DNA of 29,044 nucleotides from Dictyoglomota bacterium (GTDB taxonomy: Bacteria; Dictyoglomota; Dictyoglomia; Dictyoglomales; Dictyoglomaceae): the NCBI GenBank assembly GCA_029776735.1, contig JAKOUL010000048.1, positions 1 to 29,044 of the forward strand, written 5' to 3'. The translations under genes were made by a program, and so were the position numbers. Position 1 is the stretch's first letter. Every line of letters starts with the position of its first letter. This document shows, piece after piece, positions 10,803-21,200 of the stretch. The notes under the pieces were generated by a model. That model saw nothing but the letters and a program-made list of their open reading frames with translations, did not search any database and was not told the origin of the DNA.

Positions 10803-12584
10803 CTATTCGTTATGTTCCTCATACACTATTTTTATATGGACTTCTTCTAACTGTTTTTGATCCACATCGGAAGGGGCATTAGTTAATGGGCATGTACCAC
10901 TTTGAGTCTTTGGAAAAGCAATGACATCTCTTAAAGAAGAAGAATTAGTAAGAATAGTAGTAAGTCTGTCAATTCCAAGGGCAATGCCTCCATGAGGAGG
11001 AGCACCGTATTCAAAAGCCTCAAGAAGAAAACCAAATTTTTTCTTAGCTTCTTCAGGGGAGATGTTTAAAATTTTAAAGACTTTTTCTTGAATGTCTCTT
11101 TGGTGAATTCTAATGCTTCCACTTCCAAGTTCTACGCCATTTAATACTAAATCGTAGCATTGAGCGTGTACTTTTAGAGGATCCTTCTCTAAAAGTTCTA
11201 TTTCCTCCCTTTTAGGAGAGGTAAAAGGATGATGTTCAGCAACAATTCTTTTTTCTTCCTCATCATATTCAAAAAGGGGAAAGTCTGTGACCCAAAGGAA
11301 GAAAAGTCCATCTTTTATAGGGATATGGAACATTTCTGCTATTTCTATTCTTAGATTTCCAAGGATCTTTGTCACATCTTTCCATTCTCCTGCAATACTG
11401 AAAAAAGAGTCTCCTACTTGTAAGTTTAAGTATTTAATAATTTTATTTTTGAATTCTTCATCCACATATTTTCCAATAGAAGATTTAACTTCGTTATCAT
11501 TATAGGAAAACCACATTATTCCTTTTCCCTTCAGCTCTCTTACTCTATTTTCAATAATACTCCATTCTTTTCGTGAAGGAGTAATATTCCTGAGTAAAAT
11601 ACCTTTTACTGTTATATGATTTTCTAAATTGGATTTTAGAAAATCCAAAGGTAAATCTTTAAAGATATCAGTAACATCAGTGATTTTTAGATTATATCTT
11701 AGATCAGGCTTGTCACTTCCATAGGTATTCATTGCTTCCTCATATGTTATATGAGGAAAAGGTATTTTAATATCTATATTAAGAGTTTCTTTGAGTACAA
11801 TTTTAAATAATTCTTCTATAAGTGCAAAGATATCTTCTTGCTCTATAAAAGACATCTCCATGTCCAATTGAGTAAATTCTGGTTGCCTATCGGCTCTTAA
11901 ATCTTCATCTCTAAAACATTTTGCAATTTGAAAATATTTATCAAAACCAGCGACCATTAACATCTGCTTGAAAAGTTGAGGAGACTGAGGAAGAGCATAG
12001 AATTTACCTGGTTGTAATCTGCTTGGTATAATAAAATCTCTTGCGCCTTCAGGCGTACTTACAATGAGATATGGGGTTTCTATCTCTAAGAATCCTTTTT
12101 TATCTAAAAAATTTCTAATAGTTAAAAGAAACTTGTGTCTAAAGCTTAGATTGTATTGCATTTTTTCTCTTCGGAGATCTAAATATCTATATTTAAGTCT
12201 TATCAGTTCATCTACTTCTGTATTTGACCAGAGATTGAAAGGAAGAGGCTTTGATGTATTTTCAATAGTAATTTTATTTACTTCCATTTCAATCTCTCCT
12301 GTGGATATTTTAGGATTCTCCATTCCTTCTGGTCTTTTTCTTATTTTCCCTTCAACACTTATAACCCATTCATTTCTAAAAGTATCAGCTAATTTATAGC
12401 TTTCTTCAGATATGGAAGGATCAAATACTAATTGGATAATTCCACTTCTGTCTCTAAGATCTATGAAAATAAGTCCCCCATGATGTCTAATTGTATGAAT
12501 CCATCCTGAAAGTTTTACTTTTTCACCTATGTTTTTTATATTTAATTCTCCGCAATAGTGGCTTCTTTTCAAAATTAGTCCCAC
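10803..12584 (-). CDS. aspS: Aspartyl-tRNA synthetase, bacterial type, probably non-discriminating
   Basis: Class II synthetase charging tRNA(Asp). The 593-residue product has an N-terminal OB anticodon domain (about 5-110), catalytic domain with motif 2 [18 protein letters not shown], a GAD insertion (about 290-410) that marks the bacterial type, and motif 3 [13 protein letters not shown]. The coordinates use the longest start, GTG at 12584. The TTG at 12572 would give [10 protein letters not shown], closer to the family N-terminus and better spaced from the GGGTGG run, so 589 residues is quite possible. At the tRNA-discriminating position (Leu30 in E. coli) it has His35, and near E. coli Lys81/82 it has Gly87. 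Both match enzymes that also charge tRNA(Asn). It sits 26 bases after hisS. Confidence 0.97.
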   Translation of the reverse strand: MGLILKRSHYCGELNIKNIGEKVKLSGWIHTIRHHGGLIFIDLRDRSGIIQLVFDPSISEESYKLADTFRNEWVISVEGKIRKRPEGMENPKISTGEIEMEVNKITIENTSKPLPFNLWSNTEVDELIRLKYRYLDLRREKMQYNLSFRHKFLLTIRNFLDKKGFLEIETPYLIVSTPEGARDFIIPSRLQPGKFYALPQSPQLFKQMLMVAGFDKYFQIAKCFRDEDLRADRQPEFTQLDMEMSFIEQEDIFALIEELFKIVLKETLNIDIKIPFPHITYEEAMNTYGSDKPDLRYNLKITDVTDIFKDLPLDFLKSNLENHITVKGILLRNITPSRKEWSIIENRVRELKGKGIMWFSYNDNEVKSSIGKYVDEEFKNKIIKYLNLQVGDSFFSIAGEWKDVTKILGNLRIEIAEMFHIPIKDGLFFLWVTDFPLFEYDEEEKRIVAEHHPFTSPKREEIELLEKDPLKVHAQCYDLVLNGVELGSGSIRIHQRDIQEKVFKILNISPEEAKKKFGFLLEAFEYGAPPHGGIALGIDRLTTILTNSSSLRDVIAFPKTQSGTCPLTNAPSDVDQKQLEEVHIKIVYEEHNE

Positions 12585-12610
12585 CCTTCTTTATAAAAAA
12601 TTATCTGTAA

Positions 12611-13858
12611 TTATAACATGATCTTTAATTCTTCTGTGATATTTGTTAAAGGAACTATTTTTTCTTTTCCGTCTATAAAATTTTTTACTTTTATTTTATT
12701 TTCAAGTATATTTTCATCCAAGAATATAACAATAGTGCTACCTAATTTATCAGCCCATTTTAATTGTGTTTTCAAAGATTCCTGAGGAGGTCCTACTTCC
12801 ACTCTATAGCTCGCTCTTAATTGATTGGATAAATTTATTCCTTCTTTTATAAATTCTTCTTTTTCTATAGCAATAAATATAAGAGGTTCAGTCTGAATGT
12901 TACAACCCTGCTGTTTTAAAAGAAGGAGTAGTCTTTCCATACCAACGGCAAATCCAAGACCAGGAGTTGATGGACCTCCATAAGTTTCTACAAGATTATC
13001 GTATCTTCCTCCACCTATTATTGCATTTTGAGCTCCAAGAGAAGAAGTAATTATTTCAAATACAGTACGAGTATAATAATCCAGCCCTCTTACTAATTTA
13101 GGACTAATCTTATAATTTATCTTTTCTAATGATAAATATGAAATTACTTTATCAAAATGGATTTTACATTCTTCACATAAGTAATCAAGTGGTTGAGGAG
13201 CTTTTTCTTTCAACTCTTGTGCAATTTCATCTTTGGAATCTAAAATTCTTAAAGGATTTCTTTCTAATCTTTCCTGGTCAATAGGGGAGAGTTTATCCTT
13301 ATATTCATAAAAATACGATTGTAACGCTGTTCTATACGTAGGTCTACATTTTAAGCAGCCCAATGAATTTATCTCAACTTCAAGATTTTCAAGTTTTAGC
13401 TCTTTAAGAATTTCTACTGCCAGTTTTATGATCTCAAAATCTATGTAAGGATCTTTTCTTCCTAAGACTTCTACCCCTAATTGGTGAAATTCTCTATATC
13501 TTCCTGCTTGGGGTCTCTCGTAGCGAAACATAGGTCCTATATAATATACTTTCCAGACTGGCGTTATATTATAGATTTTGTTTATTAAGAAAGCTCTAAT
13601 GACACCAGGAGTACCCTCGGGTCTTAGAGTTAAAGATCTACCTTTTTTATCTAAAAAAGTATACATTTCTTTCATTACTATATCGGTGGTTTCTCCAGTT
13701 CCCTTTGTAAATAATTCTGTATACTCAAAGATGGGCGTTCTAATCTCTTTGTAATTGTAAGTCTTAAAGATTTTTTTGGCAGTCTCTTCTACGAAATGCC
13801 AATAAGGTATATCTTCTGGAAGAATATCTTGCACTCCCCTTGGTAGTCCGATGTTCAT
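12611..13858 (-). CDS. hisS: Histidyl-tRNA synthetase
   Basis: Class II synthetase charging tRNA(His). The 415-residue product has motif 1 around residues 40-65, motif 2 [16 protein letters not shown] (111-126), the HisRS-specific [13 protein letters not shown] (257-269), motif 3 [15 protein letters not shown] and a C-terminal anticodon-binding domain (about 325-415). Two CxxC pairs (C168/C171 and C228/C231) flank the insertion domain and could bind zinc; this is inference. A strong AAGGAGG site lies 8 bases before the ATG. The start overlaps the dtd stop (ATGA). HisRS next to AspRS is a common bacterial arrangement. Confidence 0.98.
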   Translation of the reverse strand: MNIGLPRGVQDILPEDIPYWHFVEETAKKIFKTYNYKEIRTPIFEYTELFTKGTGETTDIVMKEMYTFLDKKGRSLTLRPEGTPGVIRAFLINKIYNITPVWKVYYIGPMFRYERPQAGRYREFHQLGVEVLGRKDPYIDFEIIKLAVEILKELKLENLEVEINSLGCLKCRPTYRTALQSYFYEYKDKLSPIDQERLERNPLRILDSKDEIAQELKEKAPQPLDYLCEECKIHFDKVISYLSLEKINYKISPKLVRGLDYYTRTVFEIITSSLGAQNAIIGGGRYDNLVETYGGPSTPGLGFAVGMERLLLLLKQQGCNIQTEPLIFIAIEKEEFIKEGINLSNQLRASYRVEVGPPQESLKTQLKWADKLGSTIVIFLDENILENKIKVKNFIDGKEKIVPLTNITEELKIML

Positions 13859-14325
13859 TCTTTTTGCCTCCTTGTTTTTTTAAGGTCTTCACTATCTAAG
13901 ATTATAGTCACAGGACCATCATTTATAAGTTCTACTTCCATATATGCTTGAAATTCTCCCTCAGCTACTTTTTCTCCACATTGTCTTAAATATTGGATGA
14001 ACTTTTTATAGTAATCATAAGCCTTTTCTTTTGTAGCAGCGTTAGAAAAATTAGGTCTTCTTCCCTTTCTACAATCTGCTAATAAGGTAAATTGAGAGAC
14101 CACCAAAAATTCGCCTTTTATATCAGAGATAGTAAGATTTAATTTTCCTTCATCATCAGGAAATATTCTTAGATTTCTTATTTTTTCACCTAAGATTTTT
14201 ATGTCATCTTCTGTATCTTCTTCCGCAACTCCTAAAAAAATTAAAAGTCCCTTGGAGATCTCTCCAAGGACTTTCCCATTTGTCTTTACAACTGCCTTCT
14301 TAACTCTTTGTATAACAGCCTTCAT
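13855..14325 (-). CDS. dtd: D-aminoacyl-tRNA deacylase
   Basis: Hydrolyses D-aminoacyl-tRNAs (such as D-Tyr-tRNA) so D-amino acids do not enter protein. The 156-residue product carries both active-site motifs: [17 protein letters not shown] (77-93) and the Gly-cis-Pro element NDGPVT (135-140). Length is typical (145-160). It starts 5 bases after the rel stop and lacks a strong ribosome site, so translation is probably coupled to rel. The rel-dtd-hisS-aspS order recurs in many bacteria. Confidence 0.97.
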   Translation of the reverse strand: MKAVIQRVKKAVVKTNGKVLGEISKGLLIFLGVAEEDTEDDIKILGEKIRNLRIFPDDEGKLNLTISDIKGEFLVVSQFTLLADCRKGRRPNFSNAATKEKAYDYYKKFIQYLRQCGEKVAEGEFQAYMEVELINDGPVTIILDSEDLKKTRRQKE

Positions 14326-14330
14326 TATAC

Positions 14331-16508
14331 TTAGAGCCGAATAGATCTCTTTACCGATATTATGTCAGAGAGTCTTTTTATTTCATCAATAAGGTAATAG
14401 AAAACAGCAGGATTGTCAATTTCAACAACAATCTTTATTCTTGCTATGCCATCTCTACCAACTTTAGTGCCTAAATCTAAGATATTTATTCTTGCTTGAG
14501 AAATTCTTTCTATGAGATCTTTTAATAATCCAACTCTATCTATAGCTTCAATTTCCAATCCTGCTTTATATTTACCATTTGTTACTCTCTGCCATTCAAT
14601 AGGTACAATCTTTTCGGGATATTTTTTCTTTAAGTTAATTAAATTAGGGCAATCTTCTCTATGTACAACAATTCCTTTTCCTTTTGAAATATATCCTACT
14701 ACCGCATCTCCAGGAATAGGGTGACAACACTCTGCTATTCTTGTCATTATATTATCTAAACCTAAGATCTCAAGTCCTTCTATGAAATGTTCTTTTCCTT
14801 TTTCTGTTATTGTGAGGAGAACTTCTTTTTTACTTTCCTTTTTAAATCTTTCTATAATCTGTTGAGGAGTGATTTCTCCTGCTCCAATACTTAAAAGACA
14901 AGATTCTATTTCTTTAATACCCATCTCATTCATAAATGTTTTTCCAATACTACTTTCTAAGAGGTCAGTTACTGATATATCTTCTTTATTAAATATTTCT
15001 TTGAGCCAATCCTCATTCTTTTTTATCTCTATTTCAAAAAGTTCTTTGCCTTTTTCTATAGTTTCTTCTCTGGCAAGTTTTCTAAAATACTGTTTTATTT
15101 TATTTTTAGCTTGAGAAGTTTTAACAATGTTAAGCCAATCTCTGCTTGGTTTACCTTCCTCTTTGCTTGTGATTATCTCTACGATATCTCCATTTTGGAG
15201 TATATAATTTAGTGGTACCATTTTACTATTAACCTTTGCTCCTTTACATCTATGACCCACCTCTGTGTGAATCGTATATGCAAAGTCAATAGGAGTTGAA
15301 CCCTGAGGTAGCGCTACTACATCACCCTTTGGAGTAAAGACATAGATTTCTTTTTCAAAAAGGTCACTTCTTATAGATTCTAAAAATTCTTGATCATCAG
15401 TAAGTTCTTTTTGCCACTCAAGAAGTTGTCTTACCCAAGAAAGCTTCTCTTCAAAGGAGTCTGGCTTTTTAATTTTTTCCTTATATAACCAGTGGGCTGC
15501 AACACCATATTCTGCTATTCTATGCATCTCCCAGGTTCTTATCTGTACTTCTAAAGGTTTTCCATCCAAGGCTATAACAGTTGTGTGAAGAGATTGATAA
15601 TTGTTAGATTTTCTATTGGCTATATAATCCTTAAATCTTCCGGGTATAGGTTTCCACATACTATGAATAATGCCTAACACCTCGTAGCATTCTTTTTCGG
15701 AGTTTACGATGACTCTAACCCCAAGAAGATCATACATTTCCTCAATCTCTATCCCCTTTTTAATCATCTTTTGGTATATACTGTAGAGATGTTTTGCTCT
15801 TCCTGTAACTTCTGCTTCTATTCCAGCTTTATTTAGTTCATCCTTAAGCATTTCTATGGCTTTTTGTATAAAATCCTCTCTTTCTTTCCTGGTTTCAGCT
15901 ACTTTCTTGGCTACCAGATGGTATTTTTCTGGCTCTAAGTACCTAAAAGCCAAATCTTCTAACTTCCACTTTATATCCCATACACCAAGTCTATGAGCTA
16001 ATGGAGCATAAATTTCTAAAGTTTCTTTGGCTATTCTTCTTTGGTTTTCCTCTTCTTGGTATTGCAAGGTTTGCATATTATGAAGTCTATCTGCCAGTTT
16101 AACAATTATTACTCTAATGTCTTTTGCCATAGCAATAAACATTTTTCTCAAGTTTTGAGCTCTATATGCTTCTGTAGGATAAAAGCTCAACTTCTCCAAT
16201 TTTGTTATGGCATCAACTAATGATAGGACATCTTTGCCAAATTCTTTTTCTACTTCTTCTGGGGTTACTTCAGTATCTTCAAGAATATCGTGCAAAAATC
16301 CAGCAATTACTACAGTTTCATCCATGCCAAGATCCATTAATATTTTTGCTACTTCTACAGGATGAGTTATATACGGTTCTCCAGATTTTCTGAATTGTCC
16401 TTGATGAGCTTTTTGGGCAAAAAGAAAAGCTCTCTTCAGATTTTCTGAAGAATATTTCCCAGTATTTTTTTTAATTAAATTTTGAAATAACCCTTTTTCA
16501 TTTTCCAT
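14331..16508 (-). CDS. rel: Bifunctional (p)ppGpp synthetase/hydrolase Rel (RelA/SpoT family)
   Basis: Makes and degrades the alarmone (p)ppGpp in response to uncharged tRNA on the ribosome. Domains of the 725-residue protein in order: HD hydrolase (20-180) with H73-D74 in FLHDILEDT; synthetase (230-345) with D260, RFKDYI (291-296) and EVQIRT (320-325); TGS (386-447); helical linker; zinc-finger/RIS region with ECCHPIPGD (593-601); ACT domain (650-725). The intact HD plus the RFKD form of the RxKD motif indicate a bifunctional enzyme. The usual PKxNGYQSLHT segment reads [11 protein letters not shown] (299-309), an unusual variant. The start at 16508 lacks a ribosome site; a perfect TATAAT lies only 14 bases upstream. 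Confidence 0.97.
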   Translation of the reverse strand: MENEKGLFQNLIKKNTGKYSSENLKRAFLFAQKAHQGQFRKSGEPYITHPVEVAKILMDLGMDETVVIAGFLHDILEDTEVTPEEVEKEFGKDVLSLVDAITKLEKLSFYPTEAYRAQNLRKMFIAMAKDIRVIIVKLADRLHNMQTLQYQEEENQRRIAKETLEIYAPLAHRLGVWDIKWKLEDLAFRYLEPEKYHLVAKKVAETRKEREDFIQKAIEMLKDELNKAGIEAEVTGRAKHLYSIYQKMIKKGIEIEEMYDLLGVRVIVNSEKECYEVLGIIHSMWKPIPGRFKDYIANRKSNNYQSLHTTVIALDGKPLEVQIRTWEMHRIAEYGVAAHWLYKEKIKKPDSFEEKLSWVRQLLEWQKELTDDQEFLESIRSDLFEKEIYVFTPKGDVVALPQGSTPIDFAYTIHTEVGHRCKGAKVNSKMVPLNYILQNGDIVEIITSKEEGKPSRDWLNIVKTSQAKNKIKQYFRKLAREETIEKGKELFEIEIKKNEDWLKEIFNKEDISVTDLLESSIGKTFMNEMGIKEIESCLLSIGAGEITPQQIIERFKKESKKEVLLTITEKGKEHFIEGLEILGLDNIMTRIAECCHPIPGDAVVGYISKGKGIVVHREDCPNLINLKKKYPEKIVPIEWQRVTNGKYKAGLEIEAIDRVGLLKDLIERISQARINILDLGTKVGRDGIARIKIVVEIDNPAVFYYLIDEIKRLSDIISVKRSIRL

Positions 16509-16522
16509 AGTGTATTTTATTA

Positions 16523-16528
16523 ATTATA
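16523..16528 (-). promoter_or_regulatory. Candidate -10 element (TATAAT) directly upstream of rel
   Basis: On the minus strand the sequence is a perfect TATAAT in the 30-base gap between the MFS gene and rel. There is no good -35 at 16-18 bases (the sequence there is TTTTAT-like). If active, transcription would begin about 8 bases before the ATG, giving a nearly leaderless message. Confidence 0.4.
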
Positions 16529-16538
16529 CAACAACTCT

Positions 16539-17702
16539 TTAGAGTATAAAACTAAGACCAATAGCAGCAGAGATACCTAAAATTCCTCCTAAAATAAATG
16601 GTGCTTGAGGTCCTAATGAACTCCATAATAGTCCTGCTATTAGAGATGCAGGGAAGAGTCCAATACCTGTTAAAGTTGCATGGAGTCCAATAACCGTAGC
16701 TTTAATATGAGAAGGAGCTAAGTCAGAAATAAGAGCCTTTTCTACGCCTTCTGTAAAGGCTATGTAAAGACCATATAAAGGAAATAATATCCAAAGGTGA
16801 CTATATTTTGAAGCTAATCCAAATCCAAAATACACAAGACCATAAAATAAGTATCCAGCTATAAGAATCTTTTTTCTTCCTATTTTATCAGAAAGAGAAC
16901 CTGCAGGTAGAGAAAATATAGCATATATTAAGTTATAAACAAAGTAGAGAACTAATACATTAAGTAGAGAAGCTCCCAAATCTCCTGCTCGTAAAAAAAG
17001 AAACTGATTTGAAGAATTTCCTAAGGTAAAAATGAAAGAGAATATTAAAAAACCTTTTAATTTTTTATCTAATTTTCTCCATTCCAATTTTGGCATTGTT
17101 TTTTCTGAGGATTCTTTTTGAACTGTTTCCTTAGCTAAGAATAATACAAATACTCCCAGTATAGCAGGGATTAAACTTAAAAGTATTATCTGTCTAAAGG
17201 TTGGAATATAAGATGCCAGATTTGTATTTTCACTTAGATTAAGTCTGCTTATTATAAAGATAGATATTAGTACTCCTAAGGTTGCTCCTAATGAATCCAT
17301 TGCTCTATGTAAACCAAAGGCTTTGCCTCTTTCTTTAGACGAAGAGGATTCTGCAATTAATGCATCTCTTGGTGCAGTTCTTATTCCCTTCCCAAATCTA
17401 TCAGCAAGCCTCCCAATGAAAACTCCCGCCCAACTTTGAGCAAGGTATAAAAAGACTTTACCTACCGCAGAAAAAGAATATCCAAATATAGCTAATGCTT
17501 TTCTTTTTTTAAGCTTATCCGAAAAATATCCTGAATATACCTTTAGTAATGAAGCAATACTTTCTGCTATTCCCTCTACTACTCCTAAGATAGCAGGACC
17601 TGCTCCTAAAGCTGCTAAGTAAAAGGATATTAACGGATAGAACATTTCTGTACTTATATCTGTCAGGAAACTTGCTATTCCTGTAATAATTACATTCCAC
17701 AT
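16539..17702 (-). CDS. Major facilitator superfamily transporter
   Basis: A 387-residue protein with about 12 hydrophobic helices in two halves and a hydrophilic central loop (about 196-215, rich in Lys and Glu). The MFS motif-A equivalents are visible between helices 2 and 3 (YFSDKLKKRKAL, 59-70) and in the second half (GSLSDKIGRKK). The conserved RLADRFGKGIRTAPRDALIA (98-117) marks a specific prokaryotic MFS subgroup. The ATG has a GGAGGT site 4-5 bases upstream. It is the first gene of the long minus-strand run and faces the UPF0016 gene across a palindromic intergenic region. The substrate cannot be deduced; efflux is as likely as uptake. Confidence 0.9.
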   Translation of the reverse strand: MWNVIITGIASFLTDISTEMFYPLISFYLAALGAGPAILGVVEGIAESIASLLKVYSGYFSDKLKKRKALAIFGYSFSAVGKVFLYLAQSWAGVFIGRLADRFGKGIRTAPRDALIAESSSSKERGKAFGLHRAMDSLGATLGVLISIFIISRLNLSENTNLASYIPTFRQIILLSLIPAILGVFVLFLAKETVQKESSEKTMPKLEWRKLDKKLKGFLIFSFIFTLGNSSNQFLFLRAGDLGASLLNVLVLYFVYNLIYAIFSLPAGSLSDKIGRKKILIAGYLFYGLVYFGFGLASKYSHLWILFPLYGLYIAFTEGVEKALISDLAPSHIKATVIGLHATLTGIGLFPASLIAGLLWSSLGPQAPFILGGILGISAAIGLSFIL

Positions 17703-17736
17703 AGATACCTCCGATTGTTTAAAAATTTTTAATTGT

Positions 17737-17762
17737 ATTATACAATAAAAGTATTGTATAAT
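17737..17762. repeat. Perfect 11-bp inverted repeat in divergent promoter region, putative operator
   Basis: ATTATACAATA (17737-17747) and its exact complement TATTGTATAAT (17752-17762) are separated by AAAG. Each arm contains a TATAAT on one strand: 17757-17762 on plus, 17737-17742 on minus. It also touches the -35 of the better plus-strand promoter. No T-run follows, so it is not an intrinsic terminator. It could be an operator shared by the two divergent genes, or a pair of divergent -10 elements. The binding protein is unknown. Confidence 0.6.
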
Positions 17763-17789
17763 TGACCATTCTTAACAAGTTGATTTAAT
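17762..17789 (+). promoter_or_regulatory. Candidate promoter of the UPF0016 gene
   Basis: TTGACC (17762-17767) and TTTAAT (17784-17789) are separated by 16 bases, each one mismatch from consensus. The start would lie near 17796, giving a ~40-base leader that contains the AAGGAG site at 17821-17826. The last base of the palindrome is the first base of this -35. Confidence 0.5.
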
Positions 17790-17835
17790 TTAATAGTTTT
17801 TAAAAATTTTATTTTTTATAAAGGAGTGGTATTTT

Positions 17836-18108
17836 TTGGATAAATTAGAGATACTACTTTTAGCTTTTAGTACTATTTTCATTGCAGAATTAGGAGATAA
17901 GACACAATTTGCAGTCTTAAGTTTGGTCCTAAAAACAAAAAATCCTTTCTGGGTCTTCTTAGGAGCTTCTTTATCCTTTATTTTACTGAGTTTTTTGGGA
18001 GCTTATTTAGGAGGGATATTAACAAAATTTATACCTGAAGGTATTTTTGAGAAAATAGGTGGTATACTTTTTATAATTATAGGGATTTTTATGCTTATAA
18101 AGGGTTAA
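17836..18108 (+). CDS. Single-domain UPF0016 (Gdt1/TMEM165-like) membrane protein
   Basis: A 90-residue protein with three hydrophobic segments (about 5-20, 36-62, 72-88) and the family signature E18-L-G-D-K-T-Q24. The UPF0016 family includes eukaryotic Gdt1/TMEM165 and bacterial manganese exporters; larger members have two such domains. This half-size form presumably works as a homodimer (inferred). Cation (Mn2+/Ca2+) export is the likely role but rests on family membership. It starts with TTG at 17836, 9 bases after AAGGAG. It is transcribed away from the MFS gene and lies 156 bases before rpoB. No second UPF0016 domain is adjacent. Confidence 0.88.
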   Translation: MDKLEILLLAFSTIFIAELGDKTQFAVLSLVLKTKNPFWVFLGASLSFILLSFLGAYLGGILTKFIPEGIFEKIGGILFIIIGIFMLIKG

Positions 18109-18195
18109 AGAAGCAAAAAGTATAGAAATTAAAAAAATTATCATACTTTTCCATTTTAATCTTTTGTTTTCTCGTTTTTTCTTAAATTATTGCAA

Positions 18196-18224
18196 TTTTG
18201 TAATGGTTGCTTTTGTAGTATAAT
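18196..18224 (+). promoter_or_regulatory. Candidate promoter of rpoB-rpoC
   Basis: A perfect TATAAT (18219-18224), overlapped by a second TATAAT (18224-18229), has a weak TTTTGT -35 at 18196-18201 with 17-base spacing. Transcription would begin near 18231, leaving a leader of about 34 bases with an AAAGGAG ribosome site before the rpoB ATG. Confidence 0.6.
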
Positions 18225-18264
18225 ATAATTTTGTCTAATCTTTAAAGAAAAAAGGAGATGAGGT

Positions 18265-21200
18265 ATGAGGAACAGAGAATTTAAAAGAGAAATTTTCTGG
18301 ACTGATGATAGACCCATTTTTCAGAATATCCCTGATCTTTTGAAAATTCAATATGATTCTTTCTATTGGTTTTTAACTCAAGGTTTAAGAGAGGTTCTTG
18401 ATGAAATAAATCCTATAGAATCTTCAAGGCAAGGTTTATCCTTAGAATTTGTAACGACAGAAGATGGTATTAGAATTGATTCTCCACTAAGGACTTCTGA
18501 TGAATGTTTGGAAAAAGGACTTACTTATGAATCTGCTCTTTATGTTAAGACAAGACTTTATTATAAAGATGAGCACAAGGATATAAAAGATATAAAAGAG
18601 CAGTTAGTATTTTTTGGAAATATACCTCAGATGACTGATAGAGCAACTTTTATTGTAAATGGAACTGAAAAGGTAATAGTGAACCAAATAACAAGATCAC
18701 CAGGAGTATTTTTTCAAGAAGCAGGGAATAGTATTATTGGTACTCTTATACCAACAAGAGGTGGATGGATAGAATTTGAGCTTGATAATAATGGAATAAT
18801 TTATATACACCCTAATGGTATAAAGAAATTTCCCGTCTCTCTTATTTTGAGGGCTTTAGGTTACGACTTAGATTATTTCTCTGAGTTTTTAGGAAGTGAG
18901 GAACTTAGCTATTTAGAAACAACTTTTGCTAAGGATAATATAAATGATAGGAATCAAGCTATATTTGAAGCATGTGGTAGGTTAAGACCCAGTGATGTTC
19001 CAAGTAAAGAGGAAGAAGCTCTCAAAGTGGTAAAACAGATGTTCTTTGATGTAAGAAGATATAATTTAGGTAAGGTGGGAAGATATAAACTGAATCAGCG
19101 ATTAGGCTTGAACATTCCTCTTGATAATTATGCTCTTACAGAAGAGGATTTTGTAGAAATCGTAAAAAGATTGACGATGGTGAAAACTGAAAAAGATGAG
19201 TTAGATGATATTGATCATCTTGGAAATAGAAGGATAAAATCTGTTGGAGAACTTTTACAGATGCAGTTTAGAGCTGGACTTGCAAGAGTTGAGAAACTTA
19301 TAAAAGAAAAGATGGCTCTTACTGATCCAGAACAAGCAAGTCCTATAAATCTTGTAAGTACAAGACCTCTTATGGCTGCAGTAAGAGAGTTTTTTAATAG
19401 AAATCCGCTCTCTCAATTTATGGACCAAACTAATCCTCTTTCGGAGCTCGCTCATAAAAGAAGAATAAGTGCTTTAGGTCCTGGAGGACTTACTCGTGAA
19501 CGGGCAACTTTTGAGGTAAGGGATATTCATCCTTCTCACTATGGTAGGGTATGTCCCATAGAAACCCCAGAGGGTCCTAATGCAGGTTTAATAAACTATC
19601 TTTCAACATTGGCTATAGTAGATGAATATGGTTTCCTAAGAACTCCCTATTATAGGGTTAAGGATGGAAAGATGACTGATGAAATAGTTTATCTATCTGC
19701 TACTGATGAAGAGAAGTATACTATTGCCTCTTTTGATGTACGTCTTAATAAGAACAAAGAGATAATAGATGATTTGGTACATGCAAGGAGAAAAGGTAAA
19801 TTTATTCTCTGTTCTCCTGAAGAGGTAGATTTGTTGGGAGTTTCTCCTTATCAAACAGTAAGTATATCTACAGCTCTTATTCCGTTCTTAGAGCATGATG
19901 ATGCAAATAGAGATTTGATGGGATCTAATATGCAACGTCAAGCGGTACCTCTAATACAGACAGAAATCCCTCTTGTAAGTACGGGAATAGAAGAAATGAT
20001 AGCAAAAAATACTGGAGTTGTAGTAATCTCTGATGTGGATGGTGTTGTAAGAAAGGTTTCCTCTTGTGAAATTGTGATTGAGACAGATGATAAGCAAGAA
20101 AAGAAATATCAACTTGTAAAATATCGCAGAAGCAATCAGGGTACATGCTGGAACCAAAAACCTATAGTGGAAACAGGGCAGAGAGTAAAAAAAGGTGATG
20201 TAATTGCAGATGGTCCAGCTACCTCTAATGGTAAATTAGCACTTGGAAGAAATGTGCTTGTAGCTTTTTTACCTTGGGGTGGATATAACTATGAAGATGC
20301 TATCATTATAAGCGAGCGTTTAGTAAAGGAAGATCTTTTTACTTCCATTCATATTGAAGAGTACGAAGTAAAAGCAAGAGATACAAAGCTTGGTCCGGAA
20401 GAGATTACAAGAGATATCCCCAATATTGGTGAAGATACTATCCGATACTTAGATAAAGACGGAATAGTTATGATAGGAGCAGAAGTTGGTCCTAACGATA
20501 TCTTGGTTGGTAAGGCAACTCCTAAGGGTGAAACAGAATTAACACCTGAAGAGAGACTCCTTCGTGCTATATTTGGTGAGAAATCTAAAGAAATAAAGGA
20601 TACTTCTCTTAGGATGCCTCATGGAGAATGGGGAAAGGTCATTGATATTAAAGTTTTGACAAGAGAGAATGATGATGAACTTCCTGCAGGTGTAAATAAA
20701 ATTGTAAAAGTTAGAGTAGCTCAAATAAGAAAGATTTCTGTTGGAGATAAGATATCGGGAAGACATGGGAATAAAGGTGTAGTTGCTACTATTTTGCCAG
20801 AAGAAGATATGCCTTTCTTGGAAGATGGCACTCCTGTAGATATTATTCTCAATCCATTAGGAGTTCCTTCACGTATGAATGTGGGTCAGATATTTGAGAC
20901 TCATTTGGGATGGGCTGCAAAAGAACTTGGTATTTATGCTGTAGTTCCTCCTTTTGATGAGGTTTTAGGAGAGAATAGATCTGCAAACTTGGTAAAAGAG
21001 ATGTTAAGAAAAGCAGAGCTTCCTGAAGATGGAAGAGTAACTCTCTATGATGGTAGAACCGGTGAACCATTTGATCAGGAGGTAACGGTAGGCTCTATGT
21101 ATATAATGAAGCTTATTCATCTTGCCGATGATAAGATTCATGCAAGATCTGTTGGTCCATATTCTTTGGTTACACAGCAACCGTTGGGTGGAAGAGCTCA

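Noticed and set aside
17768..17835. Manganese riboswitch (yybP-ykoY) upstream of the UPF0016 gene
   Set aside because: The leader is only about 40-67 bases, AT-rich, and lacks the conserved paired core, so no riboswitch is supported.
18116..18150. Inverted repeat AAAAGTAT/ATACTTTT after the UPF0016 gene
   Set aside because: AT-only-rich 8-bp stem with a 19-base loop, too weak for a reliable intrinsic terminator, though T-rich sequence follows.
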